Source: Pseudogemmobacter sp044142105 (GTDB lineage Bacteria > Pseudomonadota > Alphaproteobacteria > Rhodobacterales > Rhodobacteraceae). Taken from it: a stretch of DNA of 64,000 nucleotides. Each line of letters begins with the position of its first letter. The first letter of the stretch is position 1. The stretch covers positions 191,623 to 255,622 of the forward strand of contig NZ_JBGTYM010000006.1 of the NCBI RefSeq assembly GCF_044142105.1, given 5' to 3'. Below are positions 41,532 to 49,422 of the stretch, one piece after another. A program made the position numbers and the translations under genes. The notes below the pieces were generated by a model. The model was not told where the DNA came from and searched no databases. It saw only the letters and a program-made list of their open reading frames with translations.

Positions 41532-42623
41532 TCAGCGGGGCAGGACTCCGCTGCGACATGCGTCCTGGACCTGCGCAAGAGTCAGGCGCTCCAGCCCAAG
41601 TTCAGACAGAAGCGTGTTTTCCTTAGTAAAATCGCGGCCATAGAGGGCCGAAAAGATTTCTGTCCCTGATTCATGCAGCACCGCGGGCCGCCCGGCCAGA
41701 CGGCCGATTACCGAAGTGACGACCAGGCCGTAGGGCACGTCCTCGGTCACATAGCGGCTGTCGGCGGTGGCGGGGCCTTGGCCGCCGATGCCCTTCTCAT
41801 GCAGTTCGGCATTCATCTCGGCGATCGAGGCAACGGGCACATGATAGGACAGGTGGTAATGTTCAAAGATGGTGCGGACCTTCAGGCCAAGCGCCTCGGC
41901 GATGGCCACGCGTTCGGCATCCAGCGCCTCCATCAGCCGCCCGACATTGGGGGTGACATTGCCACCCTGGCTCCAGGTCTCGCCATGTTCCATCCGGGTC
42001 ATGTTACACAAGGCAATGCCCATGTGGTTCTGCGGATTCAGGTTCGAGAGCGAGATCGCCAGCAGCCCTTCGCGCGGGACGAAGCGGTCACCAAAGAGAT
42101 CCTGGCAGAGCGCAAGGCCCTCGGGCGTGCGCGCGGCGGGGACGGTGGCGAGGTCGATCTTGGAGCGGATGGTGTTGACCGAGGCCACAGTGTCGCCGGT
42201 GCGCCGACCTGTCAGCAGCGTGGTGCCCCAGACGGTGACGGGCAGGGACACCCCGCGCGCGGCCAGCCGGTCCAGCAGGTAGAGCGCGCCGAAGGAGGCG
42301 TGCGAGCTGATGATGACCGGCTGATCCTGCCGCAGATGCGGGATCAGCGCGTCCAGCACCGCCTTATGGCCATAGCCCGGCAAAGCGAGGAAGATCACCT
42401 CGGACTTCGCCACCAGCTCTTCGGCCGAGGCGGCGATGCCGGGGCTGAAGCTGCCCTCAAGCGCCCCCTTGGCGGTCAGGGGCGCACCGGCGGCCAGCGC
42501 GGTGGTGCCCTTGCCCGAGGGGGACCAGAGCATCGCCTTCTGGCCGGAATGCTCCAGAAACGCTGCCGTCCCGAAGGCGACAGATCCTGCTCCGGCGATC
42601 CCGACCTTGTATTCCTGTCCCAT
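41532..42623 (-). CDS. NAD/NADP octopine/nopaline dehydrogenase family protein
   Basis: A 363-residue dehydrogenase. The N-terminal Rossmann fold begins KVGIAGAGSVAFGTAAFL, with the dinucleotide loop GAGSVA at 11-16. The C-terminal opine-dehydrogenase domain has NPQNHMGIALCNMTRMEHG, with the His expected to act as the catalytic base. The family reductively joins a 2-oxo acid to an amino group, or oxidises the resulting opine. With an adjacent binding-protein importer, oxidation of an imported N-carboxyalkyl amino acid is plausible. It is 21 bases downstream of the AhpD-like gene. Confidence 0.88.
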   Translation of the reverse strand: MGQEYKVGIAGAGSVAFGTAAFLEHSGQKAMLWSPSGKGTTALAAGAPLTAKGALEGSFSPGIAASAEELVAKSEVIFLALPGYGHKAVLDALIPHLRQDQPVIISSHASFGALYLLDRLAARGVSLPVTVWGTTLLTGRRTGDTVASVNTIRSKIDLATVPAARTPEGLALCQDLFGDRFVPREGLLAISLSNLNPQNHMGIALCNMTRMEHGETWSQGGNVTPNVGRLMEALDAERVAIAEALGLKVRTIFEHYHLSYHVPVASIAEMNAELHEKGIGGQGPATADSRYVTEDVPYGLVVTSVIGRLAGRPAVLHESGTEIFSALYGRDFTKENTLLSELGLERLTLAQVQDACRSGVLPR

Positions 42624-42644
42624 CAGCCCGTCGTCTCCCTTGAT

Positions 42645-43229
42645 TCAAGCAGTCTTGCGCACCGGATCGCCCAGCACATGCATCAGCCGGTTGGCCCAGC
42701 CGAACAGCGCCGAAGACAGGATCAGATCCAGGATCTCTCCGTCGTAGAGTCCGGCCTTGCGCAGTTTTTCCAGAAGTTCAGGCGTCGCCTGCTGCGGCGT
42801 ACGGGCAAGGGCCATGCCGAATTCCAGGATCGCCCGGTCGCGCGATCCCAGATCGGCATTCTCTCCCGCCGCGAACAACCGGTCTGTGACCGTGGTATCC
42901 TTGGACAGCTGCGCGTGACGGTCGGCATGAACGGCGGCGCAATAGATGCAATGGTTCACGATCGAGGCCGCGAGCGCGCCCAGTTCCCGCTCGGCACGGC
43001 TGAGGCCGCCCTTGCCATACATGATGGCATTGAACAGCGGCGAGCGGACGTTCAGCGTCTCGGGATCATGCGCCAGCACCAGCACATAATCGGACACTTT
43101 GGTGTTCGAGGGCGTAACCTGCAGCGCATCCAACTGTTCCTGCGAGGCTTCGGCCAGTTTCACAGGCGTCACCCGGGGGCGCCAGTGCGGGATGTTGCGC
43201 GTGAAACGGCGGACGACTTCATCGGTCAT
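42645..43229 (-). CDS. Alkylhydroperoxidase (AhpD-like) domain protein
   Basis: A 194-residue carboxymuconolactone-decarboxylase-fold protein. The redox CxxC lies in VNHCIYCAAVHADRH, the AhpD-type active site, and the helical core ends with SALFGWANRLMHVLGDP. From memory it resembles the family typified by Agrobacterium vitis Avi_7169, which is usually encoded beside a second CMD protein, as here. A thiol-peroxidase or disulfide role is expected. It overlaps the next upstream gene by ATGA, so the pair is translationally coupled. Confidence 0.85.
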   Translation of the reverse strand: MTDEVVRRFTRNIPHWRPRVTPVKLAEASQEQLDALQVTPSNTKVSDYVLVLAHDPETLNVRSPLFNAIMYGKGGLSRAERELGALAASIVNHCIYCAAVHADRHAQLSKDTTVTDRLFAAGENADLGSRDRAILEFGMALARTPQQATPELLEKLRKAGLYDGEILDLILSSALFGWANRLMHVLGDPVRKTA

Positions 43230-43717
43230 TTTCTGATCCCCCCAAGAAGACGCAGCCCCGCGATCAGGCGCAGTTGATAGGCGAGGAAGGCGTTCAACTC
43301 TGCCGCGCGAACGATGTCGGCATCCTCGACGCCTGCGGCTTTCAGCGCCTGAACATCGTCAGCAACGATGTCGCGCGGGCTGGTCGCCACTTTGTCGGTG
43401 AAGGCGACGATGGCCTGGACCCAGGGATCGGGAGAGAGAGTGCCAGGCACCGCCAGCGCTTTCAGGGCGGCATCCTGAACATCGGCTGCATAGCGTTGGG
43501 CCTCGGCAGCCTCGCCATTGGCGGTGGCGATTCGGGCGGCCAGCGCAGCGCGCAGGTCATGGGTCAGGCGGCCGGGTCGGCGCGGGCGCAAGACCGCCCC
43601 TTCCGCCGTGGCGGTCTGGGCGAAGATCTCGCTCCGCTCGCGGATGGCGCCGGCAATCGGGTTGCCAGCGGTGATGCCAGCGGCCTTCGTGACCGAAGTT
43701 TCAAGGTTCGTGGTCAT
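43226..43717 (-). CDS. CMD-domain protein without a CxxC motif
   Basis: A 163-residue all-helical protein. IRERSEIFAQTATAEGAVLR and HDLRAALAARIATANG resemble the CMD-domain family typified by Avi_7170 (recognised from memory). Unlike its partner it has no cysteine pair, so it is probably a structural or substrate-binding subunit. The ATG at 43717 is chosen because it overlaps the stop of the oxidoreductase gene (TGATG); an earlier ATG would lie inside that gene. Confidence 0.75.
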   Translation of the reverse strand: MTTNLETSVTKAAGITAGNPIAGAIRERSEIFAQTATAEGAVLRPRRPGRLTHDLRAALAARIATANGEAAEAQRYAADVQDAALKALAVPGTLSPDPWVQAIVAFTDKVATSPRDIVADDVQALKAAGVEDADIVRAAELNAFLAYQLRLIAGLRLLGGIRK

Positions 43718-45186
43718 CACAGTCCTTCCGCCTGAATGGTGGTCTTGCGGGGCGCGAAGGGTGGCAGTGGCGAAGCGCGCCATTCATCCCCCTGCAACTC
43801 GGGGATCGCGTAATCCTGCAGCGCCTGCCAATGGGCGGCGATGTCTTCGTTATAGAGCTTCGCCGCCATCTCGCGCGCCAACCATTCCGCGCCGACAGAC
43901 ACCGCTGGAATATCGCCGCTGGTCTTGCCCAGGCTGACGGTCGATCCGTAGTTGAAGCAGTAGACATGCGACAGCCAGTCGGCCTGGCCCGGCTCCTTCG
44001 GGGCAAAGGTGAAATCGGGGTTCAGATAGGGGAACAGGCCCAGTTCGCGCGACTGTTCCTCCTCTGGCGGCTGATAGGCGTCGCGCCAGAGGCGGATCTG
44101 CGCGGCCGCCGCGCCGAATTCTCGGCGCGACAGTGGATCAACGGTAAAGCCGGTGCCCAGGATCAGGAAATCGGTGGCCAGGCGCGTGCCGTCGGCGAAG
44201 GTGATCAAGGTCTCTTCGCCTTGCTGCTCCACGGTCTGCACCGCCTTGCCGAAGTGGAAATATGCGTTCGAATGCCGGCTCACACGCAGGGTCGAGCCGC
44301 GCGGCGGCGGCGTCTGGGTCGAGATCGAATAGAGCATGAAGCGCCAGCGCCAGTCGTCGCGCATCGCGGCATAGCCCGCGGTGAAGCCGTAGCTGCCGAT
44401 ACCCATGAACTTGTTGATCGTGGGCATCTCGCGCCGCCGGATCAGGTGGCGCACTTCGGCCGCGCCCGCCTCAAGCGCCTCGGCGGCATTGTCGATGGCC
44501 GAGGCGCCCACGCCCACCACCGCGACGCGGCGGCCCTTCAGCGCGGCGAAATCGATGGGATCGGCGCTGTGCGCCCAGAAGCGGCGGTCCAGCCCTTCGA
44601 CGAAGGCCGGGATCTGCGGCGCACCAGTTCCGTCGCGGCCGGTGGCCATGACCAGCTTGCGCGTCAGGATCCGCCCGGCATTCCTGCCGGCCAGCGTCAG
44701 ACGCAGGAGATCGCCTTCGGGCGCCACCTGTTCCAGCGCGGTCTCGTTCTCGACCTCAATCCCCAGGACTCGGCGATACCAGCGCAGATAATCCATCCAC
44801 ATCGGGCGCGGAATCTTGTCCATCGCCTCCCAGGCCGCCTGGCCGCACTGCGCGCGATACCAGGCCTGGAAGGTCAACGAGGGTTGCCCCATCGCCGGGC
44901 CGACCAAAAACTTGGGCGAGCGCAGCGTCTCCATCCGCGCATAGGTGACCCAGGGCCCCTCGCGGCCTTCCGGGTTGCGGTCGAGAATGCGGATCCTGCG
45001 GATGCCCGCGCGGTTCAGCGCGAACCAGGCCACCAGCCCGCACATCCCCCCGCCGACGATGACGGCATCCCAGACCGGCTCTTGCCCAGCGGTGGCTTCC
45101 GGCACCCAGTTCGCGGGCGGGTAGTTCAGGTCCTCGAATTCGCGTCTCAGGCGCGCTTCCAGGGCGTGCAGACCAGTCTCTTCCAT
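43717..45186 (-). CDS. FAD/NAD(P)-dependent oxidoreductase, flavin-monooxygenase-like
   Basis: A 489-residue flavoprotein. The FAD-binding loop is GGGMCG (45-50) after WDAVIV, and the NAD(P)H loop is GVGASAID in mid-sequence after RRVAVV. FLILGTGFTVDP provides the conserved GxGxxxxP-type strand. The layout is that of class B flavin monooxygenases (N-hydroxylating or Baeyer-Villiger). Oxygenation of an amine or ketone derived from the imported compound is a reasonable guess. Its start overlaps the stop of a small ORF (TGATG) and its stop overlaps the CMD gene. Confidence 0.85.
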   Translation of the reverse strand: MEETGLHALEARLRREFEDLNYPPANWVPEATAGQEPVWDAVIVGGGMCGLVAWFALNRAGIRRIRILDRNPEGREGPWVTYARMETLRSPKFLVGPAMGQPSLTFQAWYRAQCGQAAWEAMDKIPRPMWMDYLRWYRRVLGIEVENETALEQVAPEGDLLRLTLAGRNAGRILTRKLVMATGRDGTGAPQIPAFVEGLDRRFWAHSADPIDFAALKGRRVAVVGVGASAIDNAAEALEAGAAEVRHLIRRREMPTINKFMGIGSYGFTAGYAAMRDDWRWRFMLYSISTQTPPPRGSTLRVSRHSNAYFHFGKAVQTVEQQGEETLITFADGTRLATDFLILGTGFTVDPLSRREFGAAAAQIRLWRDAYQPPEEEQSRELGLFPYLNPDFTFAPKEPGQADWLSHVYCFNYGSTVSLGKTSGDIPAVSVGAEWLAREMAAKLYNEDIAAHWQALQDYAIPELQGDEWRASPLPPFAPRKTTIQAEGL

Positions 45187-45293
45187 CAGCGTTTCTCGCG
45201 CGCAGGGGGGCGGGCCGGACCGGGGCGCGGTGCGGAACCTGTCGCGCGACGGCAGGCCAGATCTGCCCGAATGAACGACATCAGTTTCCGCAT
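45186..45293 (-). CDS. Small basic Pro/Arg-rich ORF coupled to the flavoprotein gene
   Basis: From ATG 45293, preceded by GGAGGAG at 11 bases, 35 codons read MRKLMSFIRADLACRRATGS and then a Pro/Arg-rich tail to TGA at 45186. Its TGA shares a base with the ATG of the flavoprotein gene (TGATG). A longer in-frame start exists at 45335 (49 codons) without a ribosome site. It may be a leader peptide that couples translation or a real small protein. I recognise no family. Confidence 0.45.
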   Translation of the reverse strand: MRKLMSFIRADLACRRATGSAPRPGPARPPAREKR

Positions 45294-45353
45294 TACAGAA
45301 GGGTCTCCTCCGAGATCACGGATATATTCTGTCATAGCGGAAAATGATGTCAA
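45276..45353 (-). promoter_or_regulatory. Long inverted repeat overlapping a candidate promoter
   Basis: GACATCAGTTTCCGC with ATTACAGAA (to 45300) is repeated in inverse at 45327-45351 (TTCTGTCATAGCGG, then AAAATGATGTC). About 23 of 25 positions match with one extra base, and the loop is 26 bases. The right arm contains, on the minus strand, TTGACA (45353-45348) and an 18-base spacer to GAATAT (45329-45324). A dimeric regulator binding here would block the promoter of the flavoprotein operon. The remaining bases to 45417 hold no gene. Confidence 0.6.
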
Positions 45354-45417
45354 GGAATGTTTACCGATCCGCGCCGAACTGCATGTTTGTTGTGCAGATG
45401 CCCGTCGACCGTGCTGA

Positions 45418-46896
45418 TCATGCGCCCAGCGGATCGCGCGTCGCGGTGCCGGTGGCAATAGAAGGAAGGGCCGCAGGGTCAACCGCAAAAGTCGCCCGCG
45501 CCGGGTCGCCCCGGTAGAAAGCGGCATGATCACGGGCCGCGCAGGCGAGGCCGCGCACCGCCTCCAGCACGGTCTCGACCTTGGCATCCTCCATCAGCGA
45601 CGAGAGGTTGAGACGGACGAAACCGGGCTTCTCCATCTCGTCTCCCGCCAGGATGGCAGCACGGATTCGGTCGGATTCGACCGCGTCGAGACCGACGAGC
45701 TGGTGGACATAGGGACCCGCGCAGGCGCAGCCGCCCCGCGCCTGGATGCCGTGCAGATCGCTGAGAAGCCGGGTCAGGAACTGCTGGTGGAAGGTCCCGC
45801 CCTTTCCGTCGCGGATGCGGAACGAGAAGATCGGCAGTTTCGGCAAATCCTGCGGCCCCAGAAGCTCGATCCGGTCATCGGCGCCCCAGGCGGCATGGGC
45901 GCGGGCGACCAGGGCGCGGCCGCGCGTGGCCATGGAATCGGTGCCGATGCGGGATTTGACCATGAAGGCCAGCGCGGCGCGGATGTCGCCCAGGACATTC
46001 GGCGTGCCCGCCTCCTCGCGCGCTTCCAAGCTGCCGGAATAGTCGTGCCCGACCGGAGAGACGAAGCGCACCGTGCCGCCACCCGGCTGGCTGGGGCGAG
46101 TCAGGCGGGCGCTGTCGCGGCGCAGCACCATGACACCCGAGGCGCCCGCCCCGCCGATGAACTTGTGCGGCGACAGGACGATGGCGTCGATCGGCGTGTC
46201 GGGCGCGGGCTCCATGCGTATCGGCAGATAGGGTCCGCCGCCGGCATAGTCCCAGATCATCACCGCCCCCGCCGCCTTGACCATCCGGGTCAGAACCGCG
46301 ACATCGGCCAGGATCCCGGTGATGTTGGATGCGGCACTGAAGGCGCAGATCGTGCGTGTTCCGGTCTGCGCCAAGAGCCGGGCCAGCTGCTTCCGGTCCG
46401 GCCCGCCCGTCGCATCCTCCGCCAGCGTCACCACCTTTGCCCCCGATTCGCGCCAGGGCAGGATGTTGGAATGGTGCTCGTAAGGGCCAAGGATCACCCG
46501 CGTGTCCGGCCCAGCCTCCAGCAACGCGACCAGCCGGTTGATCCCAGCCGTCGCCCCTGCCCCGGCGAAGACCACCGCATGCTCCGGCCCGGCGCCGCAG
46601 GCGCGCGCGATCTCGGCCCGGGCAGCGCGGCGCATCCGGGTCATCAGCGCGCCGCAATAGGAGGCTTCGGTGTGGCAATTGGCGTAGAAGGGCAGGACAT
46701 GGTCCTGCACAAAGCTCTCCACCTGCCGTAGCGCCCGGCCCGAGGCGGTGTAATCGGCATAGATCAGCGGCTTCGGTCCGAATGGCCCCTCGATCCGCAC
46801 GCCCTCGCCGATCACGCCCTTGCGCAGCGCCGCGATTGGGTCCGGCGTCTCCAGCAGCTGGCGGAACGGGGCGAGGAGGTCGGTATCTGGTGTCAT
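45418..46896 (-). CDS. Aminotransferase class V-fold PLP enzyme (cysteine desulfurase-like)
   Basis: A 492-residue PLP enzyme. Lys245 in LSPHKFIGGAG is the Schiff-base lysine, Asp216 in IWDYAGGG pairs with the pyridine nitrogen, and His141-His142 in YEHHSNILPW stacks on the ring. A cysteine-rich loop, ARGGCACAGPY, sits where desulfurases keep their catalytic Cys. The N-terminal YADYTASGR is typical of the Csd/NifS group. Sulfur mobilisation or C-S lyase activity is possible. The gene is divergent from an AsnC-type regulator, which probably controls it. Confidence 0.85.
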   Translation of the reverse strand: MTPDTDLLAPFRQLLETPDPIAALRKGVIGEGVRIEGPFGPKPLIYADYTASGRALRQVESFVQDHVLPFYANCHTEASYCGALMTRMRRAARAEIARACGAGPEHAVVFAGAGATAGINRLVALLEAGPDTRVILGPYEHHSNILPWRESGAKVVTLAEDATGGPDRKQLARLLAQTGTRTICAFSAASNITGILADVAVLTRMVKAAGAVMIWDYAGGGPYLPIRMEPAPDTPIDAIVLSPHKFIGGAGASGVMVLRRDSARLTRPSQPGGGTVRFVSPVGHDYSGSLEAREEAGTPNVLGDIRAALAFMVKSRIGTDSMATRGRALVARAHAAWGADDRIELLGPQDLPKLPIFSFRIRDGKGGTFHQQFLTRLLSDLHGIQARGGCACAGPYVHQLVGLDAVESDRIRAAILAGDEMEKPGFVRLNLSSLMEDAKVETVLEAVRGLACAARDHAAFYRGDPARATFAVDPAALPSIATGTATRDPLGA

Positions 46897-46990
46897 CTGA
46901 TCGGCATTCCCTTGGATGGACCAAGGTTAGAACTACCGCTGTCGATCAAAATCGCTAGAATTCCGGTAAATTTGCAGAGTATGAGGTCAT

Positions 46991-47473
46991 ATGAACGTGA
47001 AACAGGGCAGTCTGGACGTGATTGATCTGCGCTTGCTGACCTGCCTGCAGCGCGACGCCGCACTGTCGCAGCGCGATCTGGCCAATCAGTTGGGCATTTC
47101 GCAGAATGCCTGCTGGCGCCGTCTGCATGCGCTGCAGTCAGCGGGGATCCTAGCGGGGTCGCAGGCGCGGGTGGACCTGGCCTTCCTGGGCCTCGACCTG
47201 ACGATCTACGTGATGATCCAGACCCGCGAACATTCCAAGGACTGGTCCGAGACCTTCAAGCGCCGGGTCCAGAGCCTGCCCGAGGTGGTGGATGTCCACC
47301 GGATCGGCGGCGAGTGGGATTACATGTTGCGCGTGGTGACGGCCGGCATGCAGGGCTATGACCGCTTCTATCAGAAGCTGATCGACGGTCTGGCATTCAA
47401 CAAGGTGACCGGGCTCTTCTCGATGGAACGCATCATGGAGAACCGACCGGTGGATCTGAACCGACTGCTCTGA
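46991..47473 (+). CDS. Lrp/AsnC-family transcriptional regulator
   Basis: A 160-residue regulator with the standard two parts. The N-terminal helix-turn-helix is DVIDLRLLTCLQRDAALSQR followed by LANQLGISQNACWRRL. The C-terminal RAM domain (residues 65-150) senses amino acids and mediates oligomerisation; SLPEVVDVHRIGGEWDYMLR is its core. It is divergent from the class-V PLP enzyme gene with 94 bases between starts, the usual position for local control. Copy B of the IS6-type element begins 11 bases after its stop. Confidence 0.93.
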   Translation: MNVKQGSLDVIDLRLLTCLQRDAALSQRDLANQLGISQNACWRRLHALQSAGILAGSQARVDLAFLGLDLTIYVMIQTREHSKDWSETFKRRVQSLPEVVDVHRIGGEWDYMLRVVTAGMQGYDRFYQKLIDGLAFNKVTGLFSMERIMENRPVDLNRLL

Positions 47474-47484
47474 GATCATGGCGC

Positions 47485-48289
47485 GCTGCTGCCAGACGAA
47501 TGCGAACCCGCCTCCGTTCCCCCCAGTCAGGCAGCGAGGAGGCCGCGCCACTGGGGCCAAGAGCGGCGGCGTGGGTCTTTATAGGTGTTGCGATCTTGGA
47601 GGTGGCGCTTCGTTGGAAAGTGGGCGTGGACCGAGGCAGGGGCTGAAGCGAATTTCTGCAACCGTCGCATGCGCCGGAACCGCAACATCGCCCGTTCTCG
47701 TTCCCGGAATGGCACGTGTGATTTCTCGGCCCGGCTGTTCAGCCAGCGCCCCATCGCGCGGTCATCGCCGCGGCCTAGGTCTTTCAGGGCAGGACCGTAG
47801 GAACGAAGCCGGTCCGTCCCGATGGCTCGGGCCGTCCGTGCCGTTTCATCGATTTCCTAAGGAATTTCAGGGCCGCCTTGCGGCCCCGCGACCTGGTGAC
47901 GACGCTTTCCTGCACCTCGCCCTCATGGTCGACGGCCCGCCAGAGGTAGGGCATGTCGCCATGGATCCTCACATAGACCTCGTCCAAGTGCCAGCCCAGT
48001 GACGGCAGCCGCACATCCGGGCAACCGCTTGCCCCTGATCTCTTACGCGAAGATCGGACCGAAGCGGGTCCACCACTACCGAACCGTCTCGCGGCTGATT
48101 TCGATCCCGCGCTCGTGCAGCAGGTCCTCGACGTTTCGCAGGGAGAGAGGGAACCGGATGGTGAGCATCACCACAAGGCAGATGCTCGACGGGCTGGCCT
48201 GCAAACGGCGGAGCGGCGAGCGGTTAGGCATCCAGGAAAGCAAGCGGACCGCCCTGCCCCATGGCAAGTGTGGTTCCTCTGACAACGCC
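47485..48289 (-). mobile_element. IS6-family insertion sequence, copy B (degenerate, both ends recognisable)
   Basis: The ends are GCTGCTGCCAGA (47485-47496) and TCTGACAACGCC (48278-48289), imperfect inverted repeats of the GGTGCTGTCAGA type seen at copy C. The 805-base length fits an IS6-family element. No 8-base target duplication is visible. The single transposase frame (minus strand) is broken at several points. Confidence 0.8.
47530..48231 (-). pseudogene. Transposase pseudogene (IS6 family, copy B)
   Basis: Reading leftwards, the start region gives RFPLSLRNVEDLLHERGIEI. After a stop and frame change comes GWHLDEVYVRIHGDMPYLWR, with the first catalytic Asp, then AALKFLRKSMKRHGRP. Another frame gives AEKSHVPFRERERAMLRFRR with the Glu. 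The IVTDRLRSY segment carrying the second Asp is damaged. At least three frame changes rule out an active enzyme. Confidence 0.8.
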
Positions 48290-48603
48290 GGCGCGTTTGA
48301 TCAGACCAGCCAGCAGAGCGGCGGGCATTCTCCATGCGTGGGCGACCAGCTCTGACGTCGGCCGGGTACATCGCCTCTCGGATCGCTCCTTGACGGATCT
48401 TGATGCCGCGCGGTGCGCAGCAGATGCCGAATCATCAGCGCCCGACGCTGTCGAGCTCCACGGCGCGCTGCGTCTCCAGCGCCTGGCGCTTGATCGTCCG
48501 CGCACGGCGCAGTCAACGCAAGCACCGGATAACAGGAAAGGTTTCAGGCCGCGGACCCGCGAGCCTGGCCCACGGCTTGCCACACGTTGACTAAAATCTC
48601 GCT
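48290..48603. other. Non-coding stretch between IS copy B and the IclR promoter
   Basis: About 310 bases. Open frames exist on both strands, but none has a ribosome site, a recognisable motif or a composition different from chance in GC-rich DNA. It may be scar sequence left by rearrangement at the IS copy. Confidence 0.4.
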
Positions 48604-48637
48604 GTTCAGTATATTACTTTCGTTCAGTATAATGAAC
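48604..48637 (+). promoter_or_regulatory. Promoter with IclR-type operator
   Basis: GTTCAGTATA occurs twice (48604-48613 and 48622-48631). The second copy is part of the dyad GTTCA-GTATAA-TGAAC (48622-48637). A perfect TATAAT (48628-48633) lies inside the dyad, with TTCAGT 17 bases upstream as a weak -35. The IclR-type gene starts 24 bases downstream. Autoregulation by its product covering the -10 box is the simplest reading. Confidence 0.65.
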
Positions 48638-48660
48638 GACATTGAGGGGTGTCAAGCAGG

Positions 48661-49422
48661 ATGAGCGGCAGGGGCGTCGAACGGTTGCTGGATCTGTTGG
48701 AGTGGCTGGCGGAGACGCCCGGCCCCAACGGGCTTGCGGCGATCTCCAGCGCGCTCGACATGCCGAAATCCAGCACGCTTCTCATGCTGCGCTCGCTCAC
48801 GGATCGCGGTTACTTGGAACGCCTGCCCTCGGGCGATTACGCATTGCGGCGCCTGCCGGGTGAAGGTGCAGGTGGCCCAGGACGCGGCGCGCTTCTGGCG
48901 CTGGTCGGGCCCTATCTGGCCAATGCGGTCGAGGAAACCGGAGAGAGCGGGTTCCTTGCGGTGATGGAAGCGGGCCAGATCCGCTATCTGAACAAGATCA
49001 TGCCGCTCCGCGAGATCCGCTATGACCGCGACATCTCGATGACGCGGCCCGCACACAAGGTTGCCAGCGGCATCGTGCTTTTGGCGGCGGGCAGCGATGC
49101 GGAGCTTTCGGACTACGCCCTCGCGGCGGGCCTGACCGGCGACGAACGCGCGGCCCTGACCGAAGCTGTGGTCATGGCGCGAACGACAGGCGTCTACATG
49201 AATCTCAAGGGTGTCGTGGAGGGGGCTGCCGGTGCGGCCGCCGTCCTGCGCGATGCCAGCGGGCGCCCGATCGGCGCCGTCAACATCTCGGGGCCGCAAC
49301 CCCGGCTGGCGGCCAATGTGGCCCGGGTCAGCCAAGCGGTCTTGAATACGGCCAAGGCCATCAACGAGGAGCTGATGCGCCGGGGCAAACGGGTTTCCAA
49401 AGGAGGAGAAGGAAGACAATGA
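48661..49422 (+). CDS. IclR-family transcriptional regulator
   Basis: A 253-residue regulator. The N-terminal winged helix-turn-helix is GVERLLDLLEWLAETPGPNG followed by LAAISSALDMPKSSTLLMLR. The C-terminal effector domain covers about 75-250 (ETGESGFLAVMEAGQIRYLN, RPAHKVASGIVLLA). IclR proteins commonly control aromatic, glyoxylate or organic-acid catabolism. ATG 48661 is chosen; a GTG 12 bases upstream has no proper spacing. Its stop overlaps the next start (ATGA), so repressor and binding protein are co-translated. Confidence 0.92.
   Translation: MSGRGVERLLDLLEWLAETPGPNGLAAISSALDMPKSSTLLMLRSLTDRGYLERLPSGDYALRRLPGEGAGGPGRGALLALVGPYLANAVEETGESGFLAVMEAGQIRYLNKIMPLREIRYDRDISMTRPAHKVASGIVLLAAGSDAELSDYALAAGLTGDERAALTEAVVMARTTGVYMNLKGVVEGAAGAAAVLRDASGRPIGAVNISGPQPRLAANVARVSQAVLNTAKAINEELMRRGKRVSKGGEGRQ

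Noticed and set aside
41532..42623. A Ti-plasmid-type opine synthesis or catabolism region
   Set aside because: Only the dehydrogenase family is shared; no T-DNA, vir or classical occ/noc genes are present, and the family is widespread.
48290..48600. Small frames on both strands between IS copy B and the IclR promoter
   Set aside because: None has a start with a ribosome site or a protein-like motif; chance open frames are common at this GC content.
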